From NCBI GenBank assembly GCA_023388055.1, contig JAEWGW010000006.1:62001-126000 (forward strand): a stretch of 64,000 nt of DNA, given 5' to 3'. The position numbers and the translations under genes were made by a program. The notes under the pieces are model-generated. The model was not told the origin of the DNA. It did no database searches and saw only the letters and a program-made list of their open reading frames with translations. Below are positions 43,023 through 51,409 of the stretch, piece by piece. This DNA comes from Bacillota bacterium (GTDB lineage Bacteria; Bacillota; Bacilli; Paenibacillales; NBRC-103111). Position 1 is the stretch's first letter; each line of letters starts with the position of its first letter.

Positions 43023-44473
43023 CTTATCTGGATATGACCTTCACAGCTGAAAAGGGGCAGGGCCGGTATTGGCTTCTGACCCAAAAGGGAAACCCGGTTC
43101 CGGCGGCGGCACTGTCCCGTCTGGATCTGCGGATGCTGGAGCGGCATTCCATTCCCCGCATCCTGCCTTTGGATGTGGAGGAAATGAACGCGGAGGCCAG
43201 GCTCCGCTACAGGCTTCCCGTAGGGCTGCCGCTGCAAAGCCGGTTTCAGGCTGACGGTGCAGATGCGAAGCTGCTTATGGAGGTGCTGTTGACCATCGTC
43301 ACCACCTTGGCGGACAGCCGGGTGTACTTATTGGATGAACGCAAATATGCCCTGAACCCTTCGCTTATTCTCATGGGCGAGGGCCCGCGGGATATCCAGA
43401 TGGTTTATCTGCCGCTTCGGCATATGGAGCAAAAACCATCGCTACGTCATGAGCTGTACCAGCTTACGCTTCAATTAATAGAATGGGGCAATATTCCATT
43501 GGAGGATTGCTCCGTGATGGTGGAATGCCTCAAAAGCTCCTTGTTCGAGCTGGAGGATTTTAAGCAGCTGCTGATTGCCCTGCAGTTTTCTCCCGCCGGG
43601 CAGACGGCCGCCTCCCAGCAAGCAGCAGCGGAGGAAGCCTATCCTGCGGATATGCCATGGCACCGACCTTCGCCGCCAAGTGCAACGGAGGAGCTGCGGC
43701 TGCGGGCAGAGCTGCAGGACGACGGAGATACCCTGCGGTTCGAGCCTGCCCAATGGCAGCTATCTTCCACAGCCGCACTGCGGCTGGCGCTTATAATGAT
43801 GGTGGCGGCCTGGGGCGCTGCCGCGGTATTTCCTTCACCTGTTGTGATGGGTTCGGCGGGGGTGGTGACGTTAGCAGGCTTGGCCCTTTATCTATGGAAC
43901 AAACGCAAAGAAAAGGAAGCGCTTCTGATTGAGCCGGATGAGGAGCCGGACAATTGGACTCCGCAAGCGGTCCAGCCGTTCCTCCGGGAGCAGCCGGATG
44001 AACCCAAAGAGCAAGAACCTGCCGCCTCACGTACCTTCCAATGGACGGAGGAGCGGAATCGGCTGTACCGGGAAAACCCGGCATTAACCGTTTTGCTGGA
44101 GCAGTCCGCACAGAGCGGACCGGCTGTGCTGCCCACGGAGCTGCTGGTTCCGGAAACGGAGCTGCTCGCCCCCCAAGCGGTGTTGGAGCTGTTGGAGAAT
44201 GACGAGGTTGCCTCATCGCTTCCCGTTAGCCGTACCCGCTTTTCCTTCGGGAGAAGCCCGGGTGAAACTGACTGTGTGCTGAATGCTACGGGGATATCCC
44301 GGATTCATGGCGAGATCAGACGGGAGGGGGAGCTATGGGTGCTTTGTGATCTGGGCTCCAAAAACGGCACAAGGCTCAACGGCGAACCTCTTGTCCCTCA
44401 CGAGACGTATCCCCTTAAACATGGCGACAGAATCACGGCGGCCCAAACCCACTTGATCTTCCGCATCCGGTAG
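43010..44473 (+). CDS. FHA-domain membrane protein of the Tad locus
   Basis: A 487-residue protein. Residues 1-190 form a domain like DUF6382 (YLDMTFTAEKGQGRYWLL ... MVYLPLRHME; name from memory). Two membrane segments follow (about 255-275 and 279-296), and a C-terminal FHA domain (408-487) shows FSFGRSPGETD, GISRIHGEI and LGSKNGTRLNG, all phosphothreonine-binding positions. The start ATG 43010 overlaps the peptidase gene by 13 bases and has AAAGGAGTACCTGT ahead. Paired with the kinase at 32523, it should read phosphothreonine signals on pilus factors (inference). It closes the locus. Confidence 0.9.
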   Translation: MDAVTYLDMTFTAEKGQGRYWLLTQKGNPVPAAALSRLDLRMLERHSIPRILPLDVEEMNAEARLRYRLPVGLPLQSRFQADGADAKLLMEVLLTIVTTLADSRVYLLDERKYALNPSLILMGEGPRDIQMVYLPLRHMEQKPSLRHELYQLTLQLIEWGNIPLEDCSVMVECLKSSLFELEDFKQLLIALQFSPAGQTAASQQAAAEEAYPADMPWHRPSPPSATEELRLRAELQDDGDTLRFEPAQWQLSSTAALRLALIMMVAAWGAAAVFPSPVVMGSAGVVTLAGLALYLWNKRKEKEALLIEPDEEPDNWTPQAVQPFLREQPDEPKEQEPAASRTFQWTEERNRLYRENPALTVLLEQSAQSGPAVLPTELLVPETELLAPQAVLELLENDEVASSLPVSRTRFSFGRSPGETDCVLNATGISRIHGEIRREGELWVLCDLGSKNGTRLNGEPLVPHETYPLKHGDRITAAQTHLIFRIR

Positions 44474-44522
44474 CCGCGTGATATAATCCCCCTTAAGGAA
44501 AACCCAAGAGGAGAGATGTGGA

Positions 44523-44813
44523 ATGCTGCGTCATGTAGTGCTGTTCAAATTGGCCGACCCCACCCCGGACAAGCTCCAGGAAGTAAAGGAGAAGCTGCTG
44601 AGCTTAAAAGGCCGGGTCCCCCAGCTGCTGGAGATCGAGGTTGGCATCGATGTAATTCGTTCGGAACGTTCTTATGATTTGGCCTTGATCACGACCTTCG
44701 AAAGCCTGGATGACATGAATGCCTATCAGGTGCATCCGTATCATGTGGAGATCAGCAGCTATATCGCAACCGTACGCCAAGCAGCGGTGGCCGTTGATTT
44801 TATTGTCGATTAA
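44523..44813 (+). CDS. Dabb (stress-responsive alpha-beta barrel) protein
   Basis: A 96-residue protein with the Dabb pattern: MLRHVVLFKLADPTPDKL, and the ending YHVEISSYIATVRQAAVAVDFIV. It should form a dimeric alpha-beta barrel; some relatives are monooxygenases or unknown stress proteins. A GAGGAGAGATGTGGA ribosome site precedes ATG 44523. It is the last small gene before a terminator, 49 bases after the FHA gene and probably not part of its function. Confidence 0.87.
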   Translation: MLRHVVLFKLADPTPDKLQEVKEKLLSLKGRVPQLLEIEVGIDVIRSERSYDLALITTFESLDDMNAYQVHPYHVEISSYIATVRQAAVAVDFIVD

Positions 44814-44866
44814 CCGCAGAAAAAACAAGCTGGAGTCAGGTTTTGCATGCTGATGTCCGATAACCG

Positions 44867-44905
44867 CCAGACGTCTTCCGGAAAGCCCGGAGGCGTCTTT
44901 TTTTC
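44867..44905 (+). terminator. Intrinsic terminator after the Dabb gene
   Basis: AGACGTCTTCCGG and CCGGAGGCGTCT pair around AAAGC and run into seven T. Confidence 0.88.
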
Positions 44906-44929
44906 ATTCATTTCCTTTCAAATTAATGT

Positions 44930-44958
44930 TTGACGGGGGGATAGGAAATTGTTATTAT
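44930..44958 (+). promoter_or_regulatory. Promoter upstream of the 89-residue protein
   Basis: TTGACG, 17 bases, TATTAT. A long A/T-rich leader of about 200 bases follows to the start at 45164; no gene or clear riboswitch was seen in it. Confidence 0.6.
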
Positions 44959-45163
44959 GTATTTATAATACTTAGTAAACGATAAAGTTTATAAATTAAT
45001 TATTAATTGAAATAACCCAGAAGAAGCCAGTTTCAATTTTTTTTAGCAAAAGTGTTTCATAAGATCAGAAGCTGGTTAATACCTAATTAAGGTATTTGAA
45101 TAGCGCAAGACTGAACCATCTGGAAATATAAGACAACCGACCCTTGAAGGAGTGTGAGCCACC

Positions 45164-45433
45164 ATGGCATCTGTAAAGCGAGCTAAAATTCGTGAAGAAG
45201 TATTGCAGGAGCTGTATTCCTTTCATTTGGTAGAAAAAGGCCGCAAGGCTATGATTCCAAAAACATGGGAAGAGATGAATCCTGAAAAATTCTTTGCCCT
45301 TGAATATTTGGCTGAAAACCGGCTGATCCGGTTCCAATCCGAAGGCTCCCACTACATGGCGAAGATTACGGCGCAAGGCATCGCCGCCTTGAAGAAGAAG
45401 AAGGCCGCTGCCGCTGCGCAAGCCGTTTCCTAA
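45164..45433 (+). CDS. Conserved small protein, possibly winged-helix (function unknown)
   Basis: An 89-residue protein: VKRAKIREEVLQELYSFHLV is a helix, then a middle with AMIPKTWEEMNPEKFFALEYLAENRLIRF, and a beta-like YMAKITAQGIAALKKK tail, a pattern like small winged-helix proteins (for example the DUF or MarR-like families). GAAGGAGTGTGAGCCACC precedes ATG 45164. It is monocistronic between a promoter and a terminator. Not recognised beyond that. Confidence 0.6.
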   Translation: MASVKRAKIREEVLQELYSFHLVEKGRKAMIPKTWEEMNPEKFFALEYLAENRLIRFQSEGSHYMAKITAQGIAALKKKKAAAAAQAVS

Positions 45434-45457
45434 TCCTACAAAACCGCATAACTTGAG

Positions 45458-45502
45458 CAGGAACCGGACAGGGGCAATCCCGTTATCCGGTTCCTGTTTT
45501 TG
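45458..45502 (+). terminator. Intrinsic terminator after the 89-residue protein gene
   Basis: AGGAACCGGA and TCCGGTTCCT form a perfect 10-base stem around CAGGGGCAATCCCGTTA, followed by T. Confidence 0.92.
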
Positions 45503-45577
45503 TTGTCCGTAGGAATTAGAGCCGATCTGGTGTACAATGAGAAGCTGGGAACCTTTTGAGAGGCGGGATATAATATT

Positions 45578-46663
45578 ATGATAACGAAACCCTACATAAA
45601 CCACATTGATACCGATTATGTGCTGGCCATGCTGCAGGATTTGCTGGCTATCCCCAGCCCAAGCGGCTTCTGCCACGAGGTTCTGCTCCGGGTGGAGCGG
45701 GAGGCGGCCAAGCTGGGCTGGGCGGTGGAGCGTACTCCGAAACAAGCCTGTATCATCACCATCCCCGGCGAAGAAGGAGCAGGCACTCTTGCCTTAACGG
45801 CCCATGTGGATACTCTTGGCGCTATGGTCCGCTCCGTGAAGAGTTCAGGCACCCTGCGGTTTACCCCTGTAGGCGGTTATGCCATGAATTCCATCGAGGG
45901 AGAATATTGTACGGTTCATACCCGCAGCGGCAGTACCTGCACCGGCACAATCCTCACTACCGCACCTTCTGTCCATGTTTATAAGAACGCAAGGGACCAG
46001 AAGCGGGAGGAGGAGAATCTGGAGATCCGGCTGGATGCGCTGGTGACAGACAAGGCCGGAGTAACGGCGCTGGGCATCCGTAACGGGGACTATATCTCCT
46101 TTGATCCCAGAACCCGCATCCTGGAGAGCGGCTATATCAAATCCAGGCACCTGGATGACAAAGCGGGCGTGTCCTGCCTGTTCGGGCTGGCGGAGCTGAT
46201 AGCCCGGACGGGAAACAAACCCCATAAGACGCTGAAGCTGATCATTACCTCTTACGAGGAGGTAGGACACGGCGCTGCGTACATGCCTTCCGACGTGGGA
46301 GAGCTGATCGCAGTAGATATGGGAGCCATGGGTGATGACCTGAGCTGTACAGAGCAGGATGTATCTATCTGTGCCAAGGATTCCTCCGGCCCTTACGATT
46401 ACACCATGACCACACGCCTCATCCGGCTGGCGGAACGGGATGGCCTGCGGTTTGCGGTGGATATCTATCCCCAGTACGGGTCAGATGCGTCAGCAGCTAT
46501 GCGCGGCGGCAATAACCTGAAAGCCGCATTAATCGGGCCGGGTGTCCATGCTTCCCACTCTATGGAACGCACCCACCGGAATGCGCTGATGAATACCATT
46601 TCACTTCTGGCCGCATATGTGCTGGAGCCGGAGGATCAGCCGGAAAAGGAGCCGATTGCCTAA
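45578..46663 (+). CDS. M42-family metallo-aminopeptidase
   Basis: A 361-residue protein with a binuclear metal site: LTAHVDTLG (His), SRHLDDKAGVS (bridging Asp), TSYEEVGHGAA (catalytic Glu), AVDMGAMG and ASHSMERTH. Family members are large self-compartmentalised aminopeptidases or glucanase-like enzymes (YsdC/FrvX). The start ATG 45578 lacks a strong ribosome site; AGAGGCGGG lies about 10 bases upstream. The next gene (ABC-F) begins at the base right after its stop, so they are likely cotranscribed. Confidence 0.92.
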   Translation: MITKPYINHIDTDYVLAMLQDLLAIPSPSGFCHEVLLRVEREAAKLGWAVERTPKQACIITIPGEEGAGTLALTAHVDTLGAMVRSVKSSGTLRFTPVGGYAMNSIEGEYCTVHTRSGSTCTGTILTTAPSVHVYKNARDQKREEENLEIRLDALVTDKAGVTALGIRNGDYISFDPRTRILESGYIKSRHLDDKAGVSCLFGLAELIARTGNKPHKTLKLIITSYEEVGHGAAYMPSDVGELIAVDMGAMGDDLSCTEQDVSICAKDSSGPYDYTMTTRLIRLAERDGLRFAVDIYPQYGSDASAAMRGGNNLKAALIGPGVHASHSMERTHRNALMNTISLLAAYVLEPEDQPEKEPIA

Positions 46664-48604
46664 ATGAATGTCCTGACAGCAGAAAATCTCACCAAAACCT
46701 ATGGCGTGAAGGTGCTGTTCAATCAGATCTCCTTCAGCATTGCCGAACGCCAGCGGATCGGGCTTATCGGCATTAACGGTACGGGCAAATCCTCCCTGCT
46801 GCGGATATTGGCCGGCTTGGAGGCGCCAGATTCCGGGAAAGTGATTCAGCCCGGAGGCTTCCGGATCGCTTACCTTGACCAGACGCCGGAGTTTACGGAA
46901 GCCATCTCTGTGTTGGACTATATCTTCCAGGGGGATCTGCCCGCTATGAGGATCATCCGGGATTACGAGGCTGCTTTGGCTGCCTTGGGCGCAGACCCGG
47001 AAAACACAGAGAAGCAGAAGCGGCTGTTCACCGCCCAGCAGGCCATGGACGCTTCGTCTGCCTGGGAGGCGGAAACCCAAGCCAAAACCATCCTGTCCCG
47101 CTTGGGCATTCATGATTATACCCAGCATGTTAACGCACTTTCCGGGGGGCAAAAGAAACGGGTCGCCCTGGCCGCTGCACTGATTCATCCGGCGGATCTT
47201 CTGATCCTCGACGAACCCACCAACCATATTGACAACGAAACCGCGGAATGGCTGGAGGGACAGCTGTCCCGGTACAGAGGAGCACTGCTTCTGGTAACCC
47301 ATGACCGGTATTTCCTGGACCGGGTTGCCAACCGCATCTTGGAGCTGTATAAAGGCAGCATCTACCCGTATGAAGGCAACTACGCTGTTTTTCTGGAAAA
47401 GAAAGCGGAGCGCGAAGAGATGCAGGCGTCATCGGAGGATAAACGCCGCAACCTCCTTCGCAGGGAGCTGGAGTGGCTGCGCCGCGGCGCTCAGGCCCGC
47501 TCCACCAAGCAGAAGGCCCGTATTGATCGGGCGGAGGCCCTGCAGAAGCAGGCACCGGATGCCCCTCAGGAAGCAATGGAAATCCAAGTGACGGCCAGCC
47601 GGCTGGGCAAAAAAGTGTTGGAACTCGAGAATGTCAACAAAAACTTTGGGTCCAAGACCCTGGTAAAAAACCTCAGCGCCCTAATCCAGCCTGGCGACCG
47701 CATCGGGATTATCGGGCCTAACGGCAGCGGCAAAACCTCGCTGCTGCGGATGCTGGCAGGGCAGCTCCAGCCTGACAGCGGGAGCATCGAAATCGGAAGC
47801 ACCGTCCGTATGGCTTATTATACTCAGGAGAATGAGGAGCTGGACCCCAACAAGCGGGTGCTGGAATATATCCGCGAAGCCGCCGAAACCATCAAGCTGG
47901 ACGACGGCATGACCGTCTCCGCCTCCCAGATGCTGGAACGGTTTATGTTCCCCCAGGAGCAGCAATGGACCTATATCGGCCGGCTGTCGGGCGGAGAAAA
48001 GCGCAGGCTGTATCTTCTCCGCACCTTGCTGGGAGAGCCCAATGTGCTGCTCCTGGATGAACCCACCAATGACCTGGACATCCAGACGCTGACCATTCTG
48101 GAGGATTATTTGGAGCAGTTTCCCGGCACAGTAATCGCTGTATCCCATGACCGGTATTTCCTGGACCGGGTCACCGACAAGCTGCTGGCCTTCGAGGGAG
48201 ACGGAGAGGTGAGTCCGTTCCTGGGCAGCTATTCCGAATATCTCGAAACCCGCAAGGAAAAGGAAGCCGCAGGCCGGGAGATGTCAGCTGTTCCCGCGCC
48301 CAAAAGCCTGACACAACCGGCTGCCGTGTCCGGCAGCGGAACCCAGCCCCCCCAAAACCGTGTCCGCAAGCTATCCTATAAGGACCAGAAGGATTGGGAA
48401 GGGATTGAGGAACGGATCGCCGGTCTGGAGGAGGATCTGGAGCGCATCCGCAGAGAGCTGGCAGCGTCAGGCAGCGATTCCGTGAAGGTGCAGGAGCTGT
48501 TCCAGGAGCAATCGGATAAAGAAGTGGAGCTGGACAAAGCTATGACCCGCTGGACGGAGCTATCTGAGCTGGTGGAGGCCATAGAGCGGGAAAAACGGGG
48601 ATAA
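46664..48604 (+). CDS. ABC-F ATPase with Uup-type C-terminal coiled coil (YfmR-like)
   Basis: A 646-residue protein with two ATP-binding cassettes. First: Walker A GINGTGKSS, signature ALSGGQKKRV, Walker B LLILDEPTNHID. Second: GPNGSGKTS, RLSGGEKRRL, LLLDEPTNDLD. The linker between carries the basic ABC-F interdomain helix, and the tail (about 580-646) is a coiled coil (IEERIAGLEEDLERI). This is the Uup/YfmR arrangement, with reports linking it to ribosome rescue. The start ATG 46664 is directly behind the peptidase stop. No membrane spans, so it is not a transporter. Confidence 0.9.
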   Translation: MNVLTAENLTKTYGVKVLFNQISFSIAERQRIGLIGINGTGKSSLLRILAGLEAPDSGKVIQPGGFRIAYLDQTPEFTEAISVLDYIFQGDLPAMRIIRDYEAALAALGADPENTEKQKRLFTAQQAMDASSAWEAETQAKTILSRLGIHDYTQHVNALSGGQKKRVALAAALIHPADLLILDEPTNHIDNETAEWLEGQLSRYRGALLLVTHDRYFLDRVANRILELYKGSIYPYEGNYAVFLEKKAEREEMQASSEDKRRNLLRRELEWLRRGAQARSTKQKARIDRAEALQKQAPDAPQEAMEIQVTASRLGKKVLELENVNKNFGSKTLVKNLSALIQPGDRIGIIGPNGSGKTSLLRMLAGQLQPDSGSIEIGSTVRMAYYTQENEELDPNKRVLEYIREAAETIKLDDGMTVSASQMLERFMFPQEQQWTYIGRLSGGEKRRLYLLRTLLGEPNVLLLDEPTNDLDIQTLTILEDYLEQFPGTVIAVSHDRYFLDRVTDKLLAFEGDGEVSPFLGSYSEYLETRKEKEAAGREMSAVPAPKSLTQPAAVSGSGTQPPQNRVRKLSYKDQKDWEGIEERIAGLEEDLERIRRELAASGSDSVKVQELFQEQSDKEVELDKAMTRWTELSELVEAIEREKRG

Positions 48605-48700
48605 TTCGGAACATTCCTTTTTTTTAGGCCCATTTTGTGCTACAATAAACTTTTGAATATATGACTATTCCTTCATGGATGAAAAGGCGGTTACGGACGG

Positions 48701-50320
48701 ATGATTACAGTAAGCAATGTATCGCTTAGATATGGCAGCCGCGCGCTGTTTGATGAGGTTAATATCAAGTTTACACCCGGGAATTGTTACGGTCTGATCG
48801 GCGCCAATGGTGCAGGCAAGTCCACCTTCCTGAAAATTCTCTCCGGCGAGATCGAACCCAGCACCGGTGAGGTATCCATCGGCCCCGGCGAACGGATGGC
48901 CGTCCTGAAGCAGAACCATTATGAATATGATGATGTTCAGGTTCTGAAGACGGTTATTATGGGCCATACCAAGCTTTATGAGATCATGGTGGAGAAGGAC
49001 GCTATCTACATGAAGGAGAACTTCTCCGACGAGGACGGTATGCGTGCCGCTGAGCTGGAGGGTGACTTCGCCGAGCTGAACGGCTGGGAAGCCGAATCCG
49101 ACGCAGCTGAACTGCTGATGGGCTTAGGCATCAGCAAGGATAAGCATGACCTGCAGATGCGTGAGCTGGACGGCAATGAGAAGGTCCGTGTGCTGTTAGC
49201 ACAGGCTTTGTTCGGCACCCCGCATATCCTTCTGTTGGACGAACCGACGAACCACTTGAATCTGGAATCCATCACCTGGCTGGAAAACTTCCTGGCCAAA
49301 TTTGACGGCACCGTTATCGTGGTATCCCATGACCGTCACTTCCTGAACCAGGTTTGTACCCATATCGCCGATATTGACTTTGGCAAGATCCAGATGTACG
49401 TGGGCAACTACGACTTCTGGTACGAGTCCAGCCAGCTGGCTCAGAAGCTCATGTCCGACAAGAACAAGAAGGTAGAGGAGAAGCGCAAGGAGCTGGAGGA
49501 GTTTATCCGCCGCTTCAGCGCCAATGCCTCCAAGTCCAAACAAGCCACCTCCCGGAAGAAGCAGCTGGAAAAGCTGACCCTGGACGACATCCGTCCATCG
49601 AACCGGAAATATCCGTATTGCCACTTCAAGGCGGAGCGTGAAGCAGGCAAGCAGCTTTTGGCGGTAGAGGGACTCACCAAAACCATCGGTGATGAGAAGG
49701 TGCTGGACAATATCAGCTTTACCGTGAACAAGGGAGACAAGATTGCGTTTGTCGGTCCTCACGGTCTTTCCAAAACCACATTGTTTCAGATCATTATGGG
49801 CGAGCTTGAGGCAGATGCCGGCACCTTCAGTTGGGGCGTTACGACCTCCCAGGCTTATTTCCCCAAGGACAATTCCGAATACTTCGACGGCTGTGACTTG
49901 ACGCTGGTGGATTGGCTGCGCCAATATTCCAAGGAACAGGACGAAGGATTTATCCGCGGCTTCCTGGGACGGATGCTGTTCTCCGGTGAAGAAGCGGTGA
50001 AGAAGGCCAACGTGCTTTCCGGGGGCGAAAAGGTGCGCTGTATGCTGTCCCGGATGATGCTGCAGGCGGCCAATGTTCTAATTCTTGATGAACCCACCAA
50101 CCACTTGGATCTGGAATCCATTACGGCATTGAACAACGGTCTGGTGGACTTCGACGGCACCATGCTGTTCGTTTCCCATGACCACCAGTTCATTCAAACC
50201 ATCGCCAACCGGATCATCGAGATTACTCCTAACGGCATGATCGACAAGATGATGACCAGCTTCGATGAATATCTGGAGAATGATGATGTGAAAAGCCAAC
50301 GGGAGAAGCTGTATTCCTGA
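48701..50320 (+). CDS. ABC-F ATPase (YkpA/YbiT-like)
   Basis: A 539-residue two-cassette protein. First: Walker A GANGAGKST, signature reads RELDGNEKVRV in place of LSGGE, Walker B LLLDEPTNHL. Second: P-loop GPHGLSKTT (Ser for the second Gly), signature VLSGGEKVRC, Walker B ILDEPTNHL. The interdomain linker holds ANASKSKQATSRKK. YkpA of B. subtilis, as I recall it, also has the degenerate first signature and second P-loop, so this is family-typical. The start ATG 48701 is preceded by a weak GGCGGTTACGG. A TGCTACAAT extended -10 at 48638-48646 may be its promoter. Confidence 0.9.
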   Translation: MITVSNVSLRYGSRALFDEVNIKFTPGNCYGLIGANGAGKSTFLKILSGEIEPSTGEVSIGPGERMAVLKQNHYEYDDVQVLKTVIMGHTKLYEIMVEKDAIYMKENFSDEDGMRAAELEGDFAELNGWEAESDAAELLMGLGISKDKHDLQMRELDGNEKVRVLLAQALFGTPHILLLDEPTNHLNLESITWLENFLAKFDGTVIVVSHDRHFLNQVCTHIADIDFGKIQMYVGNYDFWYESSQLAQKLMSDKNKKVEEKRKELEEFIRRFSANASKSKQATSRKKQLEKLTLDDIRPSNRKYPYCHFKAEREAGKQLLAVEGLTKTIGDEKVLDNISFTVNKGDKIAFVGPHGLSKTTLFQIIMGELEADAGTFSWGVTTSQAYFPKDNSEYFDGCDLTLVDWLRQYSKEQDEGFIRGFLGRMLFSGEEAVKKANVLSGGEKVRCMLSRMMLQAANVLILDEPTNHLDLESITALNNGLVDFDGTMLFVSHDHQFIQTIANRIIEITPNGMIDKMMTSFDEYLENDDVKSQREKLYS

Positions 50321-50853
50321 TGTTTGATCCCACAATATTCGATAATGTGAAGGTTATGCTGGAGGGGGAGGTTTACGACCAGGATCTGGCCGGGATTATC
50401 CAGGTAGCAGCCCGGGAAGACCTGGTGGACCTTGCATCCCTCTCCCGTACCTTCCGGATTGCCTTCCGTACCAAGCCGTCCGCAGGCCGCTATACGGGGT
50501 GGGTGGAGCTTTCATCGTCTCTGCGCAACATAGCGGCGGAGATCTTGGAGCAGCCTGAAGCTGAAGCGGGTTGTTCGCTTACGGTATCATTCGCCGCCAC
50601 TATCGCTGAAGCCAGAGGAGCGGAGAAGACAAACCCGCAAGTGATCTGCGCACAAGCGGATAAGGCGGTTAAAGCGGTGTGGGGCGGGCAATACCAGCTG
50701 GAGCAGCAAGTGACCCATACCTATGGCTTCGGGAAAGAAACGGTCAGCCATACAGTCCTGCTTCTGTTCGGGCGGACATTCTCCGAAGCGGTGATTGACG
50801 ACCTACCGGAGCTGGTTTCCCATACGATTAAGACTTTAGAGCACTTGTCCTGA
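50320..50853 (+). CDS. Unknown conserved protein coupled to the ABC-F gene
   Basis: A 177-residue soluble protein. The start ATG overlaps the final A of the ABC-F stop (TGATG), so translation is coupled. It has a mixed pattern: IIQVAAREDLVDLASLSRTF, AGCSLTVSFAATIAEARG, ISHTVLLLFGRTF-like C-terminus. No catalytic motif, metal site or membrane span is visible. I do not recognise it. Its translational coupling suggests a partner role to the ABC-F protein, or simple operon placement. Confidence 0.6.
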   Translation: MFDPTIFDNVKVMLEGEVYDQDLAGIIQVAAREDLVDLASLSRTFRIAFRTKPSAGRYTGWVELSSSLRNIAAEILEQPEAEAGCSLTVSFAATIAEARGAEKTNPQVICAQADKAVKAVWGGQYQLEQQVTHTYGFGKETVSHTVLLLFGRTFSEAVIDDLPELVSHTIKTLEHLS

Positions 50854-50882
50854 TTCTTACTGCCGACCAAGGAGGAATAATC

Positions 50883-51353
50883 TTGATACAGGTATTGTTC
50901 GTCTGTTTGGGCAACATCTGCCGTTCCCCCATGGCCGAGGCCGTATTCCGCCACAAGGTGGAGAAGGCGGGTCTGGCGGACAAAATCCGGGTGGACTCCG
51001 CCGGAACCGGCAATTGGCATACCGGCAAACCGCCTCATGAGGGAACACGCGGAATTCTGAAGGAGTTCGGCATTTCCGACAAGGGGATTGCCGCCCGCCA
51101 GGTGAACGGGCAGGACTTCGGCCTGCACCAGTATATCGTGCCTATGGATACCGCCAACGTGGCGGACTTGAAGCAGTTTGCCCCGCAGGACCATACTGCC
51201 CGGGTGCTGCCTTTGATGGATTACGTGAAGGGACGGGAGCATACGGATGTGCCCGACCCGTATTACACCGGTAATTTTCAGGAGGTTTACGACATGGTGG
51301 ATGCAGGCTGCGAAGCGCTGCTGACCCATATCCGGCAAGCCGAAAACCTGTAG
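50883..51353 (+). CDS. Low-molecular-weight protein-tyrosine phosphatase
   Basis: A 156-residue phosphatase. The P-loop is VCLGNICRSPMAE (Cys8, Arg14), and the general-acid loop is VPDPYYTG (Asp). The size is standard for the family. The start is TTG 50883 after AAGGAGGAATAATC. It removes phosphate from tyrosine (or arginine in relatives such as YwlE, which has a Thr rather than Ile in the P-loop; Ile here argues for tyrosine). It may reverse tyrosine-kinase action on exopolysaccharide enzymes, but no kinase is adjacent. Confidence 0.92.
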   Translation: MIQVLFVCLGNICRSPMAEAVFRHKVEKAGLADKIRVDSAGTGNWHTGKPPHEGTRGILKEFGISDKGIAARQVNGQDFGLHQYIVPMDTANVADLKQFAPQDHTARVLPLMDYVKGREHTDVPDPYYTGNFQEVYDMVDAGCEALLTHIRQAENL

Positions 51354-51409
51354 CTCATCTCAACACAAAAACACACACCATGGACTTCAATTGGAGGTAG
51401 CCAGCCTTT

